Assembly: GCA_033439265.1 (NCBI GenBank)
Contig: JAVTVX010000015.1
Location: 21,133,947 to 21,197,946 of the forward strand
Direction: 5' to 3'
From: Dillenia suffruticosa
Lineage: Eukaryota > Streptophyta > Magnoliopsida > Dilleniales > Dilleniaceae
Length of the DNA stretch: 64,000 bases
The first letter of the stretch is position 1. Each line of letters begins with the position of its first letter. The position numbers were made by a program, and so were the translations under genes. A model generated the notes under the pieces. It saw only the letters and a program-made list of their open reading frames with translations. It was not told the DNA's origin and searched no databases. This document shows, piece after piece, positions 11,201 to 23,043 of the stretch.

Positions 11201-11667
11201 CCCTATAAGGAATACCTAAAATTTGTCCTACCTCTTTTGAAGTTAGCTTAAAATTTTGATTTCGGACAATGCAAAGATGTTTTTCCATAGGTTCAAATCT
11301 CATGACAAGTTCTTCACATTATTTTCTACTTAGTATGTCACATCTAAGATTCAAAAGTTTCTCTAATCTCATATTTTGTACAACTTTCATCTCATCGGTC
11401 AAGGCATTGTTTCTGTGTCTTCAGTATTAACCTCTGTTTTCTGGGACTGTGTTTTCTGTGTTCTCCTCTTTGTTTCTCCTAGTTCTTATTTTTTGGTTTT
11501 TGGTTTTCCCTCTGCTCTCTCAACTTTTTGATCTTCCGAAACTGTGACTCCTCCCTCTCATTCTGTCGGTCTTCTTCTTTCTGTGTTGTGGTTTGCAAAA
11601 CGTATTCTGCTTTTGGAAAAGTTGATCTTCGTTGGCGGCGGAATCGTGGGTTCGTGGGTTTGTTCAT
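8298..11667 (-). pseudogene. Multi-exon plant-mobile-domain-like / Ulp1 (C48) cysteine protease gene, transposon-type, with nonsense codons
   Basis: Exons readable on the minus strand: 11667-about 10807 (basic N-terminus, then a plant-mobile-domain-like region with LTSKEVGQILGIPYRG and FILGCFLCPTTN), 10701-10585 (LFYFEKVRVGDLG), 10465-10388, 10300-9834 (acidic linker), 9701-9641, 9558 to about 9481 (DCYIRFLN), 9189-9062, 8980 to about 8895 (KQHWFCYALHLAKQ), 8774-8692, 8574-8496 (NDCGIFVMRFLEIW) and 8411-8298. The phases agree at most junctions. The HW and QQ...NDCG motifs supply the His, Gln and Cys of a C48 deSUMOylase-type protease. Stops near 11320, 10403-10405 and 10199-10201 and a one-base slip near 10830 mean it is probably not functional. 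Genes of this make-up are commonly carried by plant Mutator- or CACTA-type transposons. Some exon ends, notably after ILDS at about 8895, are uncertain. Confidence 0.7.
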
Positions 11668-11879
11668 TCGTGATGGTGGGTTACGGTTGTCAAATTATTT
11701 GTGAATAGAAATCGTAACTGTCGATGAAGCATCCATCTACGGTGAAGGTGAAGCATCCATCTTGAGTGAAGAAGGAAAAGGGTGATGAAAAGACATTTCC
11801 TGCAAAAATTTTTTGAAACCCCAACCATACCTATCGTAGCCATTAATTGTAGGCTTTAATCGCCCAATTAAAATATCAT

Positions 11880-12660
11880 TATTATTATATTTTAATTTCA
11901 TGACCCTAACTTAAAATTTGTTAACAATTACAAACTAATTATATAATATATAATAACATATATATATATATATATAATATGTTATTACAACTATATAATA
12001 TATAATATATGTGATTATATTTATATTCGTAATATATCTTTTTTGTAATAGAGTAATTATTAACATTACATTTACGTAATAATAGAGTAAAAGTTACTAT
12101 TATATTACTATATATTATTATTAGTATTAAGGTAATGAACTATCACATATATAGGTAATATGTAATTAGTAATATTATTAATATATTATTCTATTATATT
12201 ACAACTACATCCCTATATATTACTATAATATTATATTATATTGTATATTATAATTATGATGGTGATATATATTACAATAAAGTAACAGTTACTATGTTAT
12301 TATATATATTGTAAGGGTTACTACAATATTACTACATATATTGTAAGAGTTACTACTATATTACTATTATGTTATTACATATATGGTAAGGGGTTATTAC
12401 TATGTTACTATATATTAGAGTAATATATCGTTAACATTACTATTACATATATATATAATAAGTAATAATATGGAGATTGTATTCTTCTATTATATGATAT
12501 TACAACTATATCACTCTCTATTACTATAATATTATATTATATTTAATATATTAAATTTATATTGTTAATATATAACGGTTACTATTATGTTATCATATAT
12601 TTTATATAAAAGTTACTATTAGGTTACTATTATGTTACAATAATGTAAAGTTTAATTAGT
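11880..12660. repeat. AT-rich low-complexity block (GTTACTATTATGTTA words)
   Basis: Almost pure A/T with imperfect repetition of GTTACTA.TAT.TTA and TATATATA. It separates the minus-strand Ulp1-like gene from plus-strand transposon genes. No open frame or recognisable promoter could be supported. Confidence 0.6.
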
Positions 12661-13157
12661 ACACATTGTTCAAATTTTTTGACTAAAGGCTACAAATGTG
12701 ATGTATCGGCAGCAAATGTGCGAAGGCTGCCGTGTACAAAAAGGATGTGCAGCAGGAACAAAAAAATTGTGCAGCAGGCATGTGCAGGAGTTTGAAAATC
12801 AAACACCAACTGAACGGATAAGACGAAAGGAAAACAAATAAAGTTATGTTATTGCAAAGTTAGCCTGACAACTCTACTACAACTCTACCACAACTCTAAT
12901 ACAACTCATTAAATCACATTAAACACTCGCTCAACTATGACCATTTATTGGTTATTAACTTAACTATTAATTGCCCTTACTCTTATTGTTGCCGGATTAA
13001 CATTGCACACAATCTCCTATCTCTCTCTCTCTCAAAACACTGTAAACCTGTGATCTTCTTCTTCTTCTTCCTCACACAAAATCACGAAGAAGGCTAAATC
13101 TATCTCTCGGCTCTCCTTTTCTTCATCTTATTCTTCCTTTGTGGATCAAATAACACA
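12661..13157 (+). other. Non-coding stretch upstream of transposon-protein pseudogene
   Basis: Contains a short irregular repeat, ACTCTACTACAACTCTACCA (about 12879-12903), a (TC)n run at 13021-13033 and a TTCTTC run at 13055-13070. The CT-rich tracts resemble a plant 5' untranslated leader. No gene is seen. Confidence 0.35.
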
Positions 13158-14771
13158 TTGTTACTTTCCATTCCATCAGATATATCTCAAATCGCAGATA
13201 TAACGTCTTCTCGAAAACGGAAAAGGGTTATCATTGAACGACAAAATTACAACGGCAATTACTTTCCTTCATTCAGAAAAAGCAAAAATTTTGACGAGGT
13301 ATTTTCTGATAGAAAAGTCAATTATGGTCGTTTTATTAATTGGAATTATTTGGATAAAATAGGTTTTCTGCACGCAAGTTTTATCAAACATATATGTCCT
13401 TCTTGGCTTGTTCACCCAAATAAAAAGGTTTATGAGCATGCCGTTAGAGTTTTTTATAATAATATAGAACCAATTCATGGTGAGCATGACATTGTTATTA
13501 ATGGTAAAAATATGGCATTGCTTTTGGAAGTTATTTTTGTGGACAAAAAATATATGTTGATCCGACAATGATCTGCAATGAAGGAGGTATTCAATGGGTT
13601 GACTATAAAGAATGTGCCTGGTATTTGGAAACTGACAATGGATGCTCGAATAGTTTTTGATGATTACAGTTTAGAGAGTTTTAGTACAAATGCTTCATAC
13701 TTAAATTTTCATGAAAAAATTCTTCACTTTTTAGTAATACATGTTATGAAGCCCCGCGTAGGAAATTTTGCCTCTATTACTCGTGATGATTTCTGGTTGA
13801 TGGCTCGAATTATAAAAAGAAAAAATCCGGATTTGCATTTTTTGATTCCTCACTTTATGATAAGGAGCAGCCGTTTTTCAAATAATTTGGCATATTGCAG
13901 CATGGTTAGGGGAATTTTAAAAGTTAAGGAATAAATTTAAGGAAAGAAGACCATGTGCAATTAAGTATTACACATTCCATAAATGAGAGAACAGTACGAA
14001 GAGCTTCTTGGATTATTGAAGATGGTTCTTGGATTAATGTTAAAAGAAGAGATGCAAATGATAGGGTAGAAGCAAAGACAGATGAGACAGTAGCTGCAGA
14101 GCCAAAGAGTGGGAAGGAAACTAAGAATGATTAATGGACTAAACTGATTGAATCTATTAATGGTCTCAAAGTAGGGTTCACGGATGTTGATAACAAATTT
14201 GATGAAGTTCGGAGGGAAATGGAAGACATTCGAGGAGAAATGGCAGAAGTTTGAAAGGAAATTGGTGAAATGAAATAGAGTTTTTGTCAGTACAAGCACC
14301 AAAATAACAAATTCCAGGAACGAAATGAGGAACGGTTTAAACAACTTTTATTTGAGTTGACGCAAATGAGTGATGTTGCAAGAATAAATTCGAATTTTAT
14401 TATGTCCTTAAGGGATTGGGTCATAACCATAGGTAGAGCTGAACGCTCTTCGTCTTCTACACCTCATCCTCAGTCTACTTCAACTGCTTATCCATTTCTG
14501 ATCCGACCATTTGGTTCTCCCCCGAGATCTTCATTTCCTCCTGGGCATAATCCATTTCATATTCCTGCATCTGTACTGCATCTGCATCTGTACCTACTGT
14601 TGCTGCTCCATCCTCTACTGCTCCACCACCATCCTCTGCTCCATCTTCTCCTGCTGTACCTCCTACACCATCCTCATCCTCTTCTCCTGCTGTTGCAATT
14701 GGATCCTCTACTGGAAGTCTATCCCCTTCTCTTCAATCGAAAAAATATGGACCCAGAGTTAAATTTAGATA
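13158..14771 (+). pseudogene. 'Putative plant transposon protein' domain pseudogene
   Basis: No clean ATG-to-stop frame exists; the first long frame opens at about 13158 without an ATG. The globular part (13158-13934) contains FINWNYLDKIGF, VRVFYNNIEP and later HFLVIHVMKPRVGNF and ITRDDFWLMARII. These resemble the plant-specific domain annotated as 'putative plant transposon protein', found near retrotransposon and transposon ORFs. From about 13970 a basic/acidic stretch (NERTVRRASWIIEDGSW) leads to a coiled-coil-like region (about 14140-14360), then a Pro/Ser/Ala-rich tail ending KKYGPRVKFR and a stop at 14771. Stops at about 13569 and 14131 and a frameshift near 14575 disrupt it. Function is unknown. 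Confidence 0.6.
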
Positions 14772-14944
14772 ATTTTCACTTTATTAATTTGTATTTATTT
14801 ATAAATTTAGGTTTTTAATTTGTTTCTTGCTTGAATATGTAGTGATCAAGATGTATCAAAGTATGAATGTATGTCTGTACTTTCCAGCTTTTTTCATTTG
14901 TAATTAAATATAATTTTATGTTCTATGATTTAATTAATTAATCC

Positions 14945-15115
14945 TCCCGGCTCCAACTTCCTTGTGCCGCCGGTTCATGCCTTGTGCCGCACCACTCTGC
15001 CCATGCATCACCTGGTTATGCTGGCGGTTCATGCCTCATGCCGCACCACTCTGTCCAACCATCACTTGCTTGTGCTGGTGGTTCATGCCTCGTGCCGCAC
15101 CTCACCGCCCCGCCC
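14945..15115. repeat. GC-rich 54-bp tandem repeat, about 3 copies
   Basis: The word GGTTCATGCC starts at 14972, 15026 and 15080, exactly 54 bp apart, each time followed by a variant of TTGTGCCGCACCACTCTG. The array ends in CCGCCCCGCCCCGCCC. It is GC-rich against AT-rich flanks. The next 450 bp to 15574 are AT-rich with no gene seen, except a CT-rich leader just before 15575. Confidence 0.75.
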
Positions 15116-15574
15116 CGCCCTGCACATAAATTAAATTAATAACATTATTAATTTAATTAACAAAATAATAATAATATTATTTTGATACTATATGATATAA
15201 TGATGTGAAATATAAAATTGCGTTATAAATTTTATTATATACAATTTGTATTTAAATTTAATTATTTCTGACTTATTTTCCTTTTATTATTATATTACTA
15301 TGAGTAACTAATTTTACATCAAATCAAATTAACACAATCCTCCCACTTCCCTCTCCTCCCTTATCATCTTTGGCGCCATTTATTGGTGCCAAATAAAGAG
15401 GTGCGAAAAGTTTCGCGCTAATGCTATTACGTATTAGTTTTGTCCATATTTAGAATTTGTCACTGCCAAGAAAATATTATCTATTAATTAATCTCTCTCC
15501 TTCTGCTATTCTCTCTGAATTTCATTTGCTTCTCTCATCTCATATTTCATTTATTTCTCCGCTTTACTTTTGCA

Positions 15575-16523
15575 ATGGATAAGAGATGGATGTATTGTAA
15601 ATCAAGGGCATGTGATGAATATATTAGTAGAGTTAATGTATTTCTTGAATTTGTATCTACGAATATTAAATATGTCGATGGGAAGCTATCATGTTCTTGT
15701 GCAAAATGTTTCAACACTTTCAGATTTCGTACACATACCATTTTCAATCACTTACTACGTTATGGTTTTCAACGGGATTATGATAACTGGATATATCATG
15801 GGGAGGGTAAGGAAAATTCTGTACCTCATACCTCTCATACATCTTATTCATCCACCTTAGACGATAATATTTTTTTTACCATGATATGTTCGGTATGTTA
15901 CGTGATACATTCACACATTTACCACCTGAACCAACCTCACACCCATCCCAACCAACCTTTTATCCATTTAAGGTCAATGAATCAACTTCAACATCACTTT
16001 CAACTTCAGATAAGTTTAATGAATTACTTGAGAAAACCAAAAAACCAATGTATCCAAATTCCAAATATACCATGCTGGCAACTATCGTGCACTTATATCA
16101 TTTAAAGTGTTTATGTGGGTGGACCAACAAATTTTTTTCATTACTCTTAAAGTTGTTAGCAGAATTGTTATCTCATAAAAACATATTGCCAAATAGTTAC
16201 TCTCAAGTGAAAAAGACAATTTCAGCTTTAGGGTTGAAATATGAGAAAACACATACTTGTTCTAATGATTGTATGTTGTACTAGAGGCATAGAGTTAAAG
16301 ATGATGCATGTTATGTCTGTGGTATTTCCAGATGGAAACCAAATAGAGATGGAAAAAAAAAACCTATCAAAATATTGAGATGGTTTCCCTTGATTTCTAG
16401 ATTGCAAAGACTATTTTCATGTGTTCAAACTATTTCTTTGATGAGATGACATCATGATAAGAGAATAAAAGATGGACTCCTAAGACATCCAGCTGATACT
16501 CCTGCATGGAAAGAGTTTGATCG
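15575..16523 (+). pseudogene. CACTA (En/Spm) TnpD-like transposase fragment
   Basis: The ATG at 15575 opens a transposase-associated domain (MDKRWMYCKSRACDEYISRV, then KLSCSCAKC and NHLLRYGF..DYDNWIYHGE), the usual N-terminus of plant CACTA transposases. A slip in a T-run near 15870 moves the frame. From 15886 it continues with LLEKTKKPMYPNSK, LHLKCLCGW, YEKTHTCSNDCMLY, CYVCGISRWKP and LRHPADTPAWKEFD, all characteristic of the TnpD / transposase_21 region. Stops stand at 16282-16284 and at MR*HH (about 16447). A GT donor-like site (CG|GTAATT) follows at 16524, but the expected next exon, which would carry the catalytic core, is not found downstream. The copy is truncated and dead. Confidence 0.8.
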
Positions 16524-17557
16524 GTAATTTCTTCTGTCTTTTTCTGTGAATGTAGATTTATTGGAATATATGTTAGGATTATTTGAATATATCTGCGACA
16601 AGAATTTAGAGTTTAGGGTTTAGTACAATACAAACCGAATGTAGGTATATTTGAATATATGTTGGGGTTATTTGAACATATCTGACAATAACTTAAGATT
16701 TAGGGTTTATTGCAATGTAGGCCAAACATAGGGCTCTTTGAATCTATGTTAGGGTTTTTCTATGAATTTAGGGTTTGTTCTCTAAGGTTTCCTATGAATC
16801 TAGGGTTTATTTTGATGCTCAATGGATTTTTTATGCTATTATATGCTTTGATCTTTCGAATCTAGGGTTTTTTCTATGAATATAGATTTATTATATATTT
16901 TGTTCTAATGTTCTAATACTCTATGGTTTCTTTAAATTATTTATACTCTACGAATCTAGGGTTTGTTCTAATGTTATAATACTCTTCGAATTTTTTATTA
17001 TTATATGTTCTACAAATCTAAAGTTTATGCTTTTATATGCTTTGATTGCAATACATTTGTATTTGGTGTTTGCAATATATTTGTAATATATTTGTTGTTG
17101 TCATTCTATTATTGACTAAATATCGTTGTTGATACTTTGTTGCCATATATTGGTTGCATTAAAAAAAAAAGAACATGTGGGGTTTGCATTATAGTTATTG
17201 CCGATACTCTATTATTGATGCTTTGTTAGAATTAGCTCCAAAGTTGCTAATAATGTATTTGTTATTGTTGTAATTGATAGAAAAATGGAACATGGGTAAC
17301 AATTGAGTGAAATTGGTGCTTTATTGGGGTGTAATTGGTGAGTTTGAAAATGAGTATTAGTATAATATGGGTTCAAAAATAGATATTGTAGTTGATAACA
17401 CTATTAGATGGCAATAATTTATAAAAATCTTGCATCACAAAAGCGGGTATGATTCTGGACAATTCAAGCTGAATGTGGTATGAAGATATTCTCTCTGATC
17501 TGACCAATCTCTTTTTTATTATGTATTACTTGTGAAGAACTATAAATTCTTGCGGAG
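16524..17557. other. Intron-like DNA rich in TAGGGTTT words
   Basis: AT-rich, non-coding. Between about 16610 and 17040 the phrase GAATCTAGGGTTT and variants recur at irregular spacing, giving a degenerate repeat. It probably represents a CACTA intron plus later insertions. No reading frame can be supported. Confidence 0.4.
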
Positions 17558-18752
17558 GTGTTGTCACTCTCCGAATATATCTCAAGTTTGATGGCAATTG
17601 AACTATTCTTAGAGACAGAAGCAATTGTGTGTGTACCTATTGACCCACTAATGGTGGGTTGCTCAACTTGGGGTAGACAAAATGTGTCAAACATCCCAGA
17701 TAAATCTTCTAGGACTCAAAATTGTCATGACGTGATGGTTGATATTGGGGGTAAGACAAATTTTGGTTTTTATACAAAGATATTGAGAAGTGAGAATATT
17801 GGAGATGAGTGGTTACAATACAGGGCATTTATTTCAGATAATATTACTTTGACTAGTTTTCATGAATAAGTTATGCTTATCGCAAGTGAGTATGAGAAGA
17901 CTAGTACTAGTAAACCCTATGAAGAGTAGGAGACAAATCCTGTAGATGCATTTGTTGCTGAGGAATCAGATGGTGAAAGTGAGGAAGAGCAGAATGTTGT
18001 TGATGAAAAAGATCAGGTTGTTAAAGAGGAAAAAGATTGGGTTATTAAAGAGGAAGAAAAAATACTATACCTACATACTATGAGTGAAGGGCCCATAATG
18101 GTGGATGAGTATAATGACTATGACCGTCGAGTAGGGAATAATGATTAGATTTCAGAGTTACAAGTTAGGATGATCTTCACATCCAAAGAGAAAGTTCAAT
18201 ATGCTGTCAAGTGCTGATCGATGCAGGAGCATAGATATGTTAAAGTCTATGAAAGTTCTTTAACATATGGTTTATGAGGTGGTCTTTGTATCGTAAGAAT
18301 AACTACTTATAACATTTCGGCTAGACTAAAGAAGAGCTATCGTCTTTGAGAAATTACAAGATTGAAAACAAAACATACTTATTTCCATCAATGTCTTTGG
18401 GGGATTATTCTAATGTGGACTCGAATATGTAAGATCGTTTGATTGGAAACCACATAAAAGAGAATATTGATTGCAAAGCGTATGAAGTGATTGAAAATAT
18501 GAGATCGTATGGGGTAAACCTGTCAAACAAAATGACTTGGATGAGCCTCCATGACTTGATATTTACGAGCGGTAACGGCGTTGTCGTTGACATTTTGATA
18601 ATGTTGGTACGATTGCATTTCCTATGGTTGATAAGGGTACACAGATATATGATATATCTCCACCTCCAATTGGTAAACAGCTCATTTTCCTATCAGACGT
18701 CAATCGCGACACAATGTTGAACGACCTCCTTATGTCACTTAGTTTAGTTTAG
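17558..18752 (+). pseudogene. Mutator-like (MuDR) transposase N-terminal region, broken
   Basis: A first segment (17558-17869, AIELFLETEAI) is followed by an acidic Glu/Asp-rich linker (about 17930-18070). After it comes a MuDR-type DNA-binding segment around 18165-18250 (MIFTSKEKVQYAVKC, EHRYVKVYESS) and a continuation to about 18400. A frame at about 18595-18752 (FDNVGTIAFPMVDKG, VNRDTMLND) closes the piece. Stops at 17868, 17926, 18146 and 18214 interrupt it. The catalytic DDE and SWIM zinc-finger regions are absent, so this is a 5' fragment. Assignment rests mainly on the TSKEKVQYAVK...RYVKVYES signature. The first segment is less certain. Confidence 0.55.
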
Positions 18753-19790
18753 CATTTTATATGTATTACATTTAAATTTAATATACATTAATTTGAATTT
18801 TTATCAAAATTTTTTTATTATTATCTCCTTGTTGCGTTTCTTTTTTTATATCATTTTAACGTTTATAAGTATTTTCGTTTATGGTTGTGTTTGGTATTTG
18901 GTTGTTAGTTTTTTATTATACTTGGTGTTTGGTATTTAGTTGTATTTGAAAATCTTGTTGGTATTTGGTTGTGTTTGGTGTTTAGTTGAAAATATTTGAT
19001 TGTTGGATTGAAGATATCCAGTGATATGAATTATGGTCGTTGGTGTTTAGAGTATAGTTATTTAGTAATGTTTTGGAGTATGGTTATCCGAAGGTTGTAT
19101 TTTGAAGCATGGTTTATTTAGTGTGGAGTAGAATAGTGGTTTTTTAATTATTTGTAAGTTGATGTGGATTATTAATAGTGTTTTAGTATGTATTATGGTG
19201 AATTTTAATAAAATAAATATGAGTATATTTTGGATTGTAAGTTGGTATTTTAGATTGTTATTTTGTAAGTAGGGTGGGATGTATGGTGCAACAGTTTGTG
19301 TGGGGGGGGGGGATTGGGGTGTTGTGACTGTGAAATTAATAATTTTAAAAAATTAATTTAACAAGTTAAAAAAAAGAATAATTTTTGTAATTTCTAGTTT
19401 GAGAAAATAATAAAAATAATGATTAAATAATTTTTGTTAAAAATAATAATATTTAGCTAAAAAGTTCATTACTATTAAGTACAATCAATTATCAAAGGAT
19501 GATTGATGATCTTGAATTATCATTGCATAATTATTGATTATTTATTTTTTCATTGGACAATAAACTATTAGAGATCTAGAATGACTTGCGCTTGGGGAGG
19601 ATGGAGTTGGTGTTTTAATCATAGAAATATCTGTCGACCGGCGAAGCACAGAAATATTTCTCCACACAAATGTAGAAGATCAATCAAAAATCAATAAACG
19701 GATGAGAGTGACGTCAGATCCGTTTCACCTGCCTCAGCCCCCTTCCACTCCCACTCCCACTCCCACTCCCACTCCCACCCCCATTGATAA
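18753..19790. other. Intergenic DNA with TTTGGTGTTTGGT runs and a poly-G tract
   Basis: Non-coding. Variants of TGGTATTTGGTTGTGTTTGG recur at 18880-18990. A G10 run lies near 19303-19312, followed by A/T-rich DNA. A (CTCCCA)n-type hexamer array at 19745-19778 abuts the promoter of the next gene. Confidence 0.5.
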
Positions 19791-19823
19791 AGCTTGTATA
19801 TAGATCAGAAATACACACACACA

Positions 19824-19858
<35 letters not shown>

Positions 19859-19873
19859 AAGCGTAAGCAAGAA
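19745..19873 (+). promoter_or_regulatory. Core promoter and CT-rich leader of the aldose 1-epimerase gene
   Basis: A TATA-like TGTATATAG lies at 19795-19803, about 75 bp before the ATG. It is followed by (CA)n and an uninterrupted (CT)n run at about 19826-19857, the pyrimidine patch common near plant start sites. A hexamer CTCCCA array precedes it. Transcription start within the CT run is inferred. Confidence 0.5.
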
Positions 19874-22539
19874 ATGGGGGATGCGCCAGAGATCTTTGAA
19901 CTCAAGAATGGTAGCATTGAGGTGAAGATCAGCAACTATGGCGCCACCATCACTTCCTTGTCTATCCCTGACAAACGCGGTTTCTACTCTCTCTCTCTCT
20001 CTCTTATATTGACTTACAAAGTGTGATGATCCATCCATTTTGTAGGAAAGTTGGCTGATGTGGTGCTTGGATTCGATTCCCTCGAACCATATCTTGTGAG
20101 TTGCAGTTTCTTTACCTTTTATCCATTTCTGGTTTTCCTGCAATTTATTCTGATCATTGATTGTATAATCAATTAGGTTTTTTATTTTTATTTTTGATGG
20201 AATACTTGTGTGTACTGATTGATGATCAGTGAGAGAAAAATGGATCTCCTTTGATTTTCATTTTGTGTAATGAATTTTGTGTTAGTGGTCATTTTGGTGA
20301 TATTTTTTAAACATAATTGGAATGGATGAACACATGGAACAGAAAGGAGCGGCCCCCTACTTTGGGTGCATTGTTGGTCGGGTTGCAAACAGAATCAAAG
20401 AAGGCAAGTTCAGTCTCAATGGGGTCGATTACTCTTTGCCAATCAACAACCCCCCTAATAGTCTCCATGGTATTGTCAGAACCCTTCTTTCTATTTTTCT
20501 TTTTAATTATGATTCTACTCAATGTTTGAAATTAATTCCTGCTTGTTTGATGTATTATTCTCTTGATAATGGTTTGCCTTGCAAAGCTATTTCCATGGAA
20601 CAAGGCTTGAATTGAGCTGATTCTTAGGTTAACATGAGTTGAATGATACTACATTGAGGTCTTCGATCATACCGAAACATAAATTGGATAAATTTTTTTT
20701 TTCCTTTTAAATCTTGAAATGTTATAATATTAGTGAAAATGGGGTTAAATCAAATACATTATGCAGAAAACAATTTACAGATTGTTAATGGCGTCCCTTA
20801 ATTGAAACAGCCATACAACTGATTCTATTACTTTCAGCAAACACAGTTTAACCTTGGCTCTATCCTTTCTTCTGGGATTAAAGTGGAAGGGGCAATCGAA
20901 GTAACCGAAGCAAAAAATTAACCTTGAATCACCGTGATCATAAGATTCCTCCTAATAGAAGCTCCATGAAATATCATATCTTGGAGAGCACAAAATCTAA
21001 ATTAGGAGCATTGTGTGTGTGAGATTCTATGCAATTTTTAGAAAATAAATCAAGGGAAGAAAGTCGAGCATTAAGCTAATGTGCCCTATGAATATTTCCA
21101 TAGCATATATCCTCCCACATCTTCTTTTCCTCCCTTTGTTTTCCAAATATCTGTGATGTTTTCAGGGGTCTAAGTTACTGTCATTTACTGGTTGCCTTTT
21201 ACCACAAGTATACTTTCCCCCACTTGATATTCTGGTCTCCAATTATTTCCTATTTAAAATTGAAAGGTCCAGAGTTCTGCTTCATATATATGATCTTATG
21301 ATCTTGCGCATTTTGCATGCTCTAGGTGGATTCAAGGGGTATGATAAGGTTGTATGGAAGGTAGCTGAACGTAAAGAAGGTGAAAACCCATCGATTACTT
21401 TCAAATATCATAGCCATGATGGGGAGGAAGGTACTCTCTCTCTCTCTCTCTCTCACAGTAAGTGAAGCTTATGTTGGACTGGTGGAGAATTGATGTCTTT
21501 TACATTTAATTAGCTGTTGGATTTCAAACACAGGGTTTCTAGTTCTTTGGTTCTTTTCACATGAACCGGTAACTACATCAAAATATGTAAGTTAATTTGA
21601 CATGATGCTTGAACAATTATAAAAAGGGTTTAGGTTTAAGTCCACAACAAGGATTTCTGGGCCAGTTCTAGACACAATGCATGATATGATAAGGTTGTAG
21701 CAAGTTCACTTAATGTTTTATACCTGTATTTGTAAAACATATCCCTCTATGTTATCACAAAATTATCAAAATGTATAAATTTCATGGCAAATTTTTCAAC
21801 CGTATGCACGTATCCTCCATCCTCCCCTTTATGATGCATGTCCTTTCTCCAATGATACAAATATCACGGCATTTCCACTGCATATATTATCATTCTTTTG
21901 TTTCTTGTGCTAATAGGATATCCCGGAGATCTTTCTGTAAGTGCAACCTACACACTTACTTCTAGCACAGCTCTAAGGCTTGACATGGAAGCTGTCCCAG
22001 GGAACAAGGCAACTCCAGTCAGCTTAGCTCAACATACGTACTGGAACTTGGCTGGCCACAACTCAGGCAACATCCTTGACCATTCAATACAAATATGGGC
22101 AAATCACATCACTCCTGTGGATCAGAACACGTTCCCAACTGGTGAAATTATGCCAGTCAAAGGCACAGCATTCGATTTTACTACTGAAAAGCGGGTTGGG
22201 GACGACATCCAGATGGTGGGCTTAGGATATGACCACAACTATGTGCTTGATGGCGGGGAAGGGAAGGGTGGTTTGAAGCATGCTGCAAAATTAAGAGACC
22301 CATCAAGTGGAAGGGTCCTCAACTTATGGACAAATGCTCCGGGCATGCAGTTTTACACCGGAAACTACCTTAATGGAGTTGTTGGAAAAGGTGGAGCAAC
22401 TTATGGAAAGCATTCAGGCCTCTGTTTGGAGACTCAGGGGTTCCCTAATGCTATCAATCAACCAAATTTCCCGTCTGTTGTTGTTCAACCTGGTGAAAAA
22501 TATGCACACACCATGTTGTACGAGTTTTCAGTCGAGTGA
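19874..22539 (+). CDS. Aldose 1-epimerase (galactose mutarotase) family protein, five exons
   Basis: Interconverts alpha and beta anomers of glucose/galactose-type aldoses, probably in the cytosol; no signal peptide is seen. Exons: 19874-19979, 20046-20095, 20343-20469, 21326-21430 and 21917-22539. All introns are GT-AG with phases that agree, giving 336 residues, normal for the family. The start context is AAGAAATGGGG, followed by [13 protein letters not shown]. Family motifs in order: GRVANRI and NPPNSLHGG (substrate-site His), [11 protein letters not shown] (catalytic acid His), GYDHNYVLD, and [17 protein letters not shown] with the catalytic base Glu. No frameshift or stop disturbs it, making it the only intact host gene in the window. 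Intron 3 (856 nt) and the (CT)n start of intron 4 hold no transposon. Confidence 0.95.
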
Positions 22540-23043
22540 ATTGTGTTGAAGGAGATGTTATGTAAAGTAGATCCAACAGACTTGAGTCTGCGAACCAGGA
22601 ATGATGAAATAAGTCAAATAACGCAACAGCATTATCAGATGCACGGTACTGTATACCAGAGTCTTAAAACAGATCACCAAATAACAGATTACGTGTCTCG
22701 ACGATAGTATTCAGAGTGCAGGGCCACATTCGGTAATTCAGGCCACATCCAAATTATCAGGACTGTCTTACAACCAAAGCATGGTATCTTACTGGGGCGT
22801 CAATGTGATGCCTTCTATCAACCCCTAATTTAAGTTTAAATTCTGAAATGATTCGAAACATTAAATTAAATCAAAATCCTTATTTACTTTAAAACTCTAA
22901 ATTAATTTAAATCTCAATTTAATTCATTGGGATTTAAAGTAAATTAGGGGGGTTTCTCGAATTGGATGTAGATATGAATTAAGGTTAGTAAATAATAGTT
23001 TTGATATAATTTAGTATTTTGAATCGATTTAGGGTTTCAATTT
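22540..23043. other. 3' flank of the epimerase gene, target of copia A
   Basis: No gene is seen. GATGAAATAAGTCAAATAAC at about 22602-22621 could serve polyadenylation. The last five bases (AATTT, 23039-23043) form the left target-site duplication of copia A. Confidence 0.5.

Noticed and set aside
16600-17040. Recurrent TAGGGTTT resembling the plant telomere repeat TTTAGGG
   Set aside because: The words are irregularly spaced and part of a longer degenerate phrase; there is no run of consecutive telomere units.
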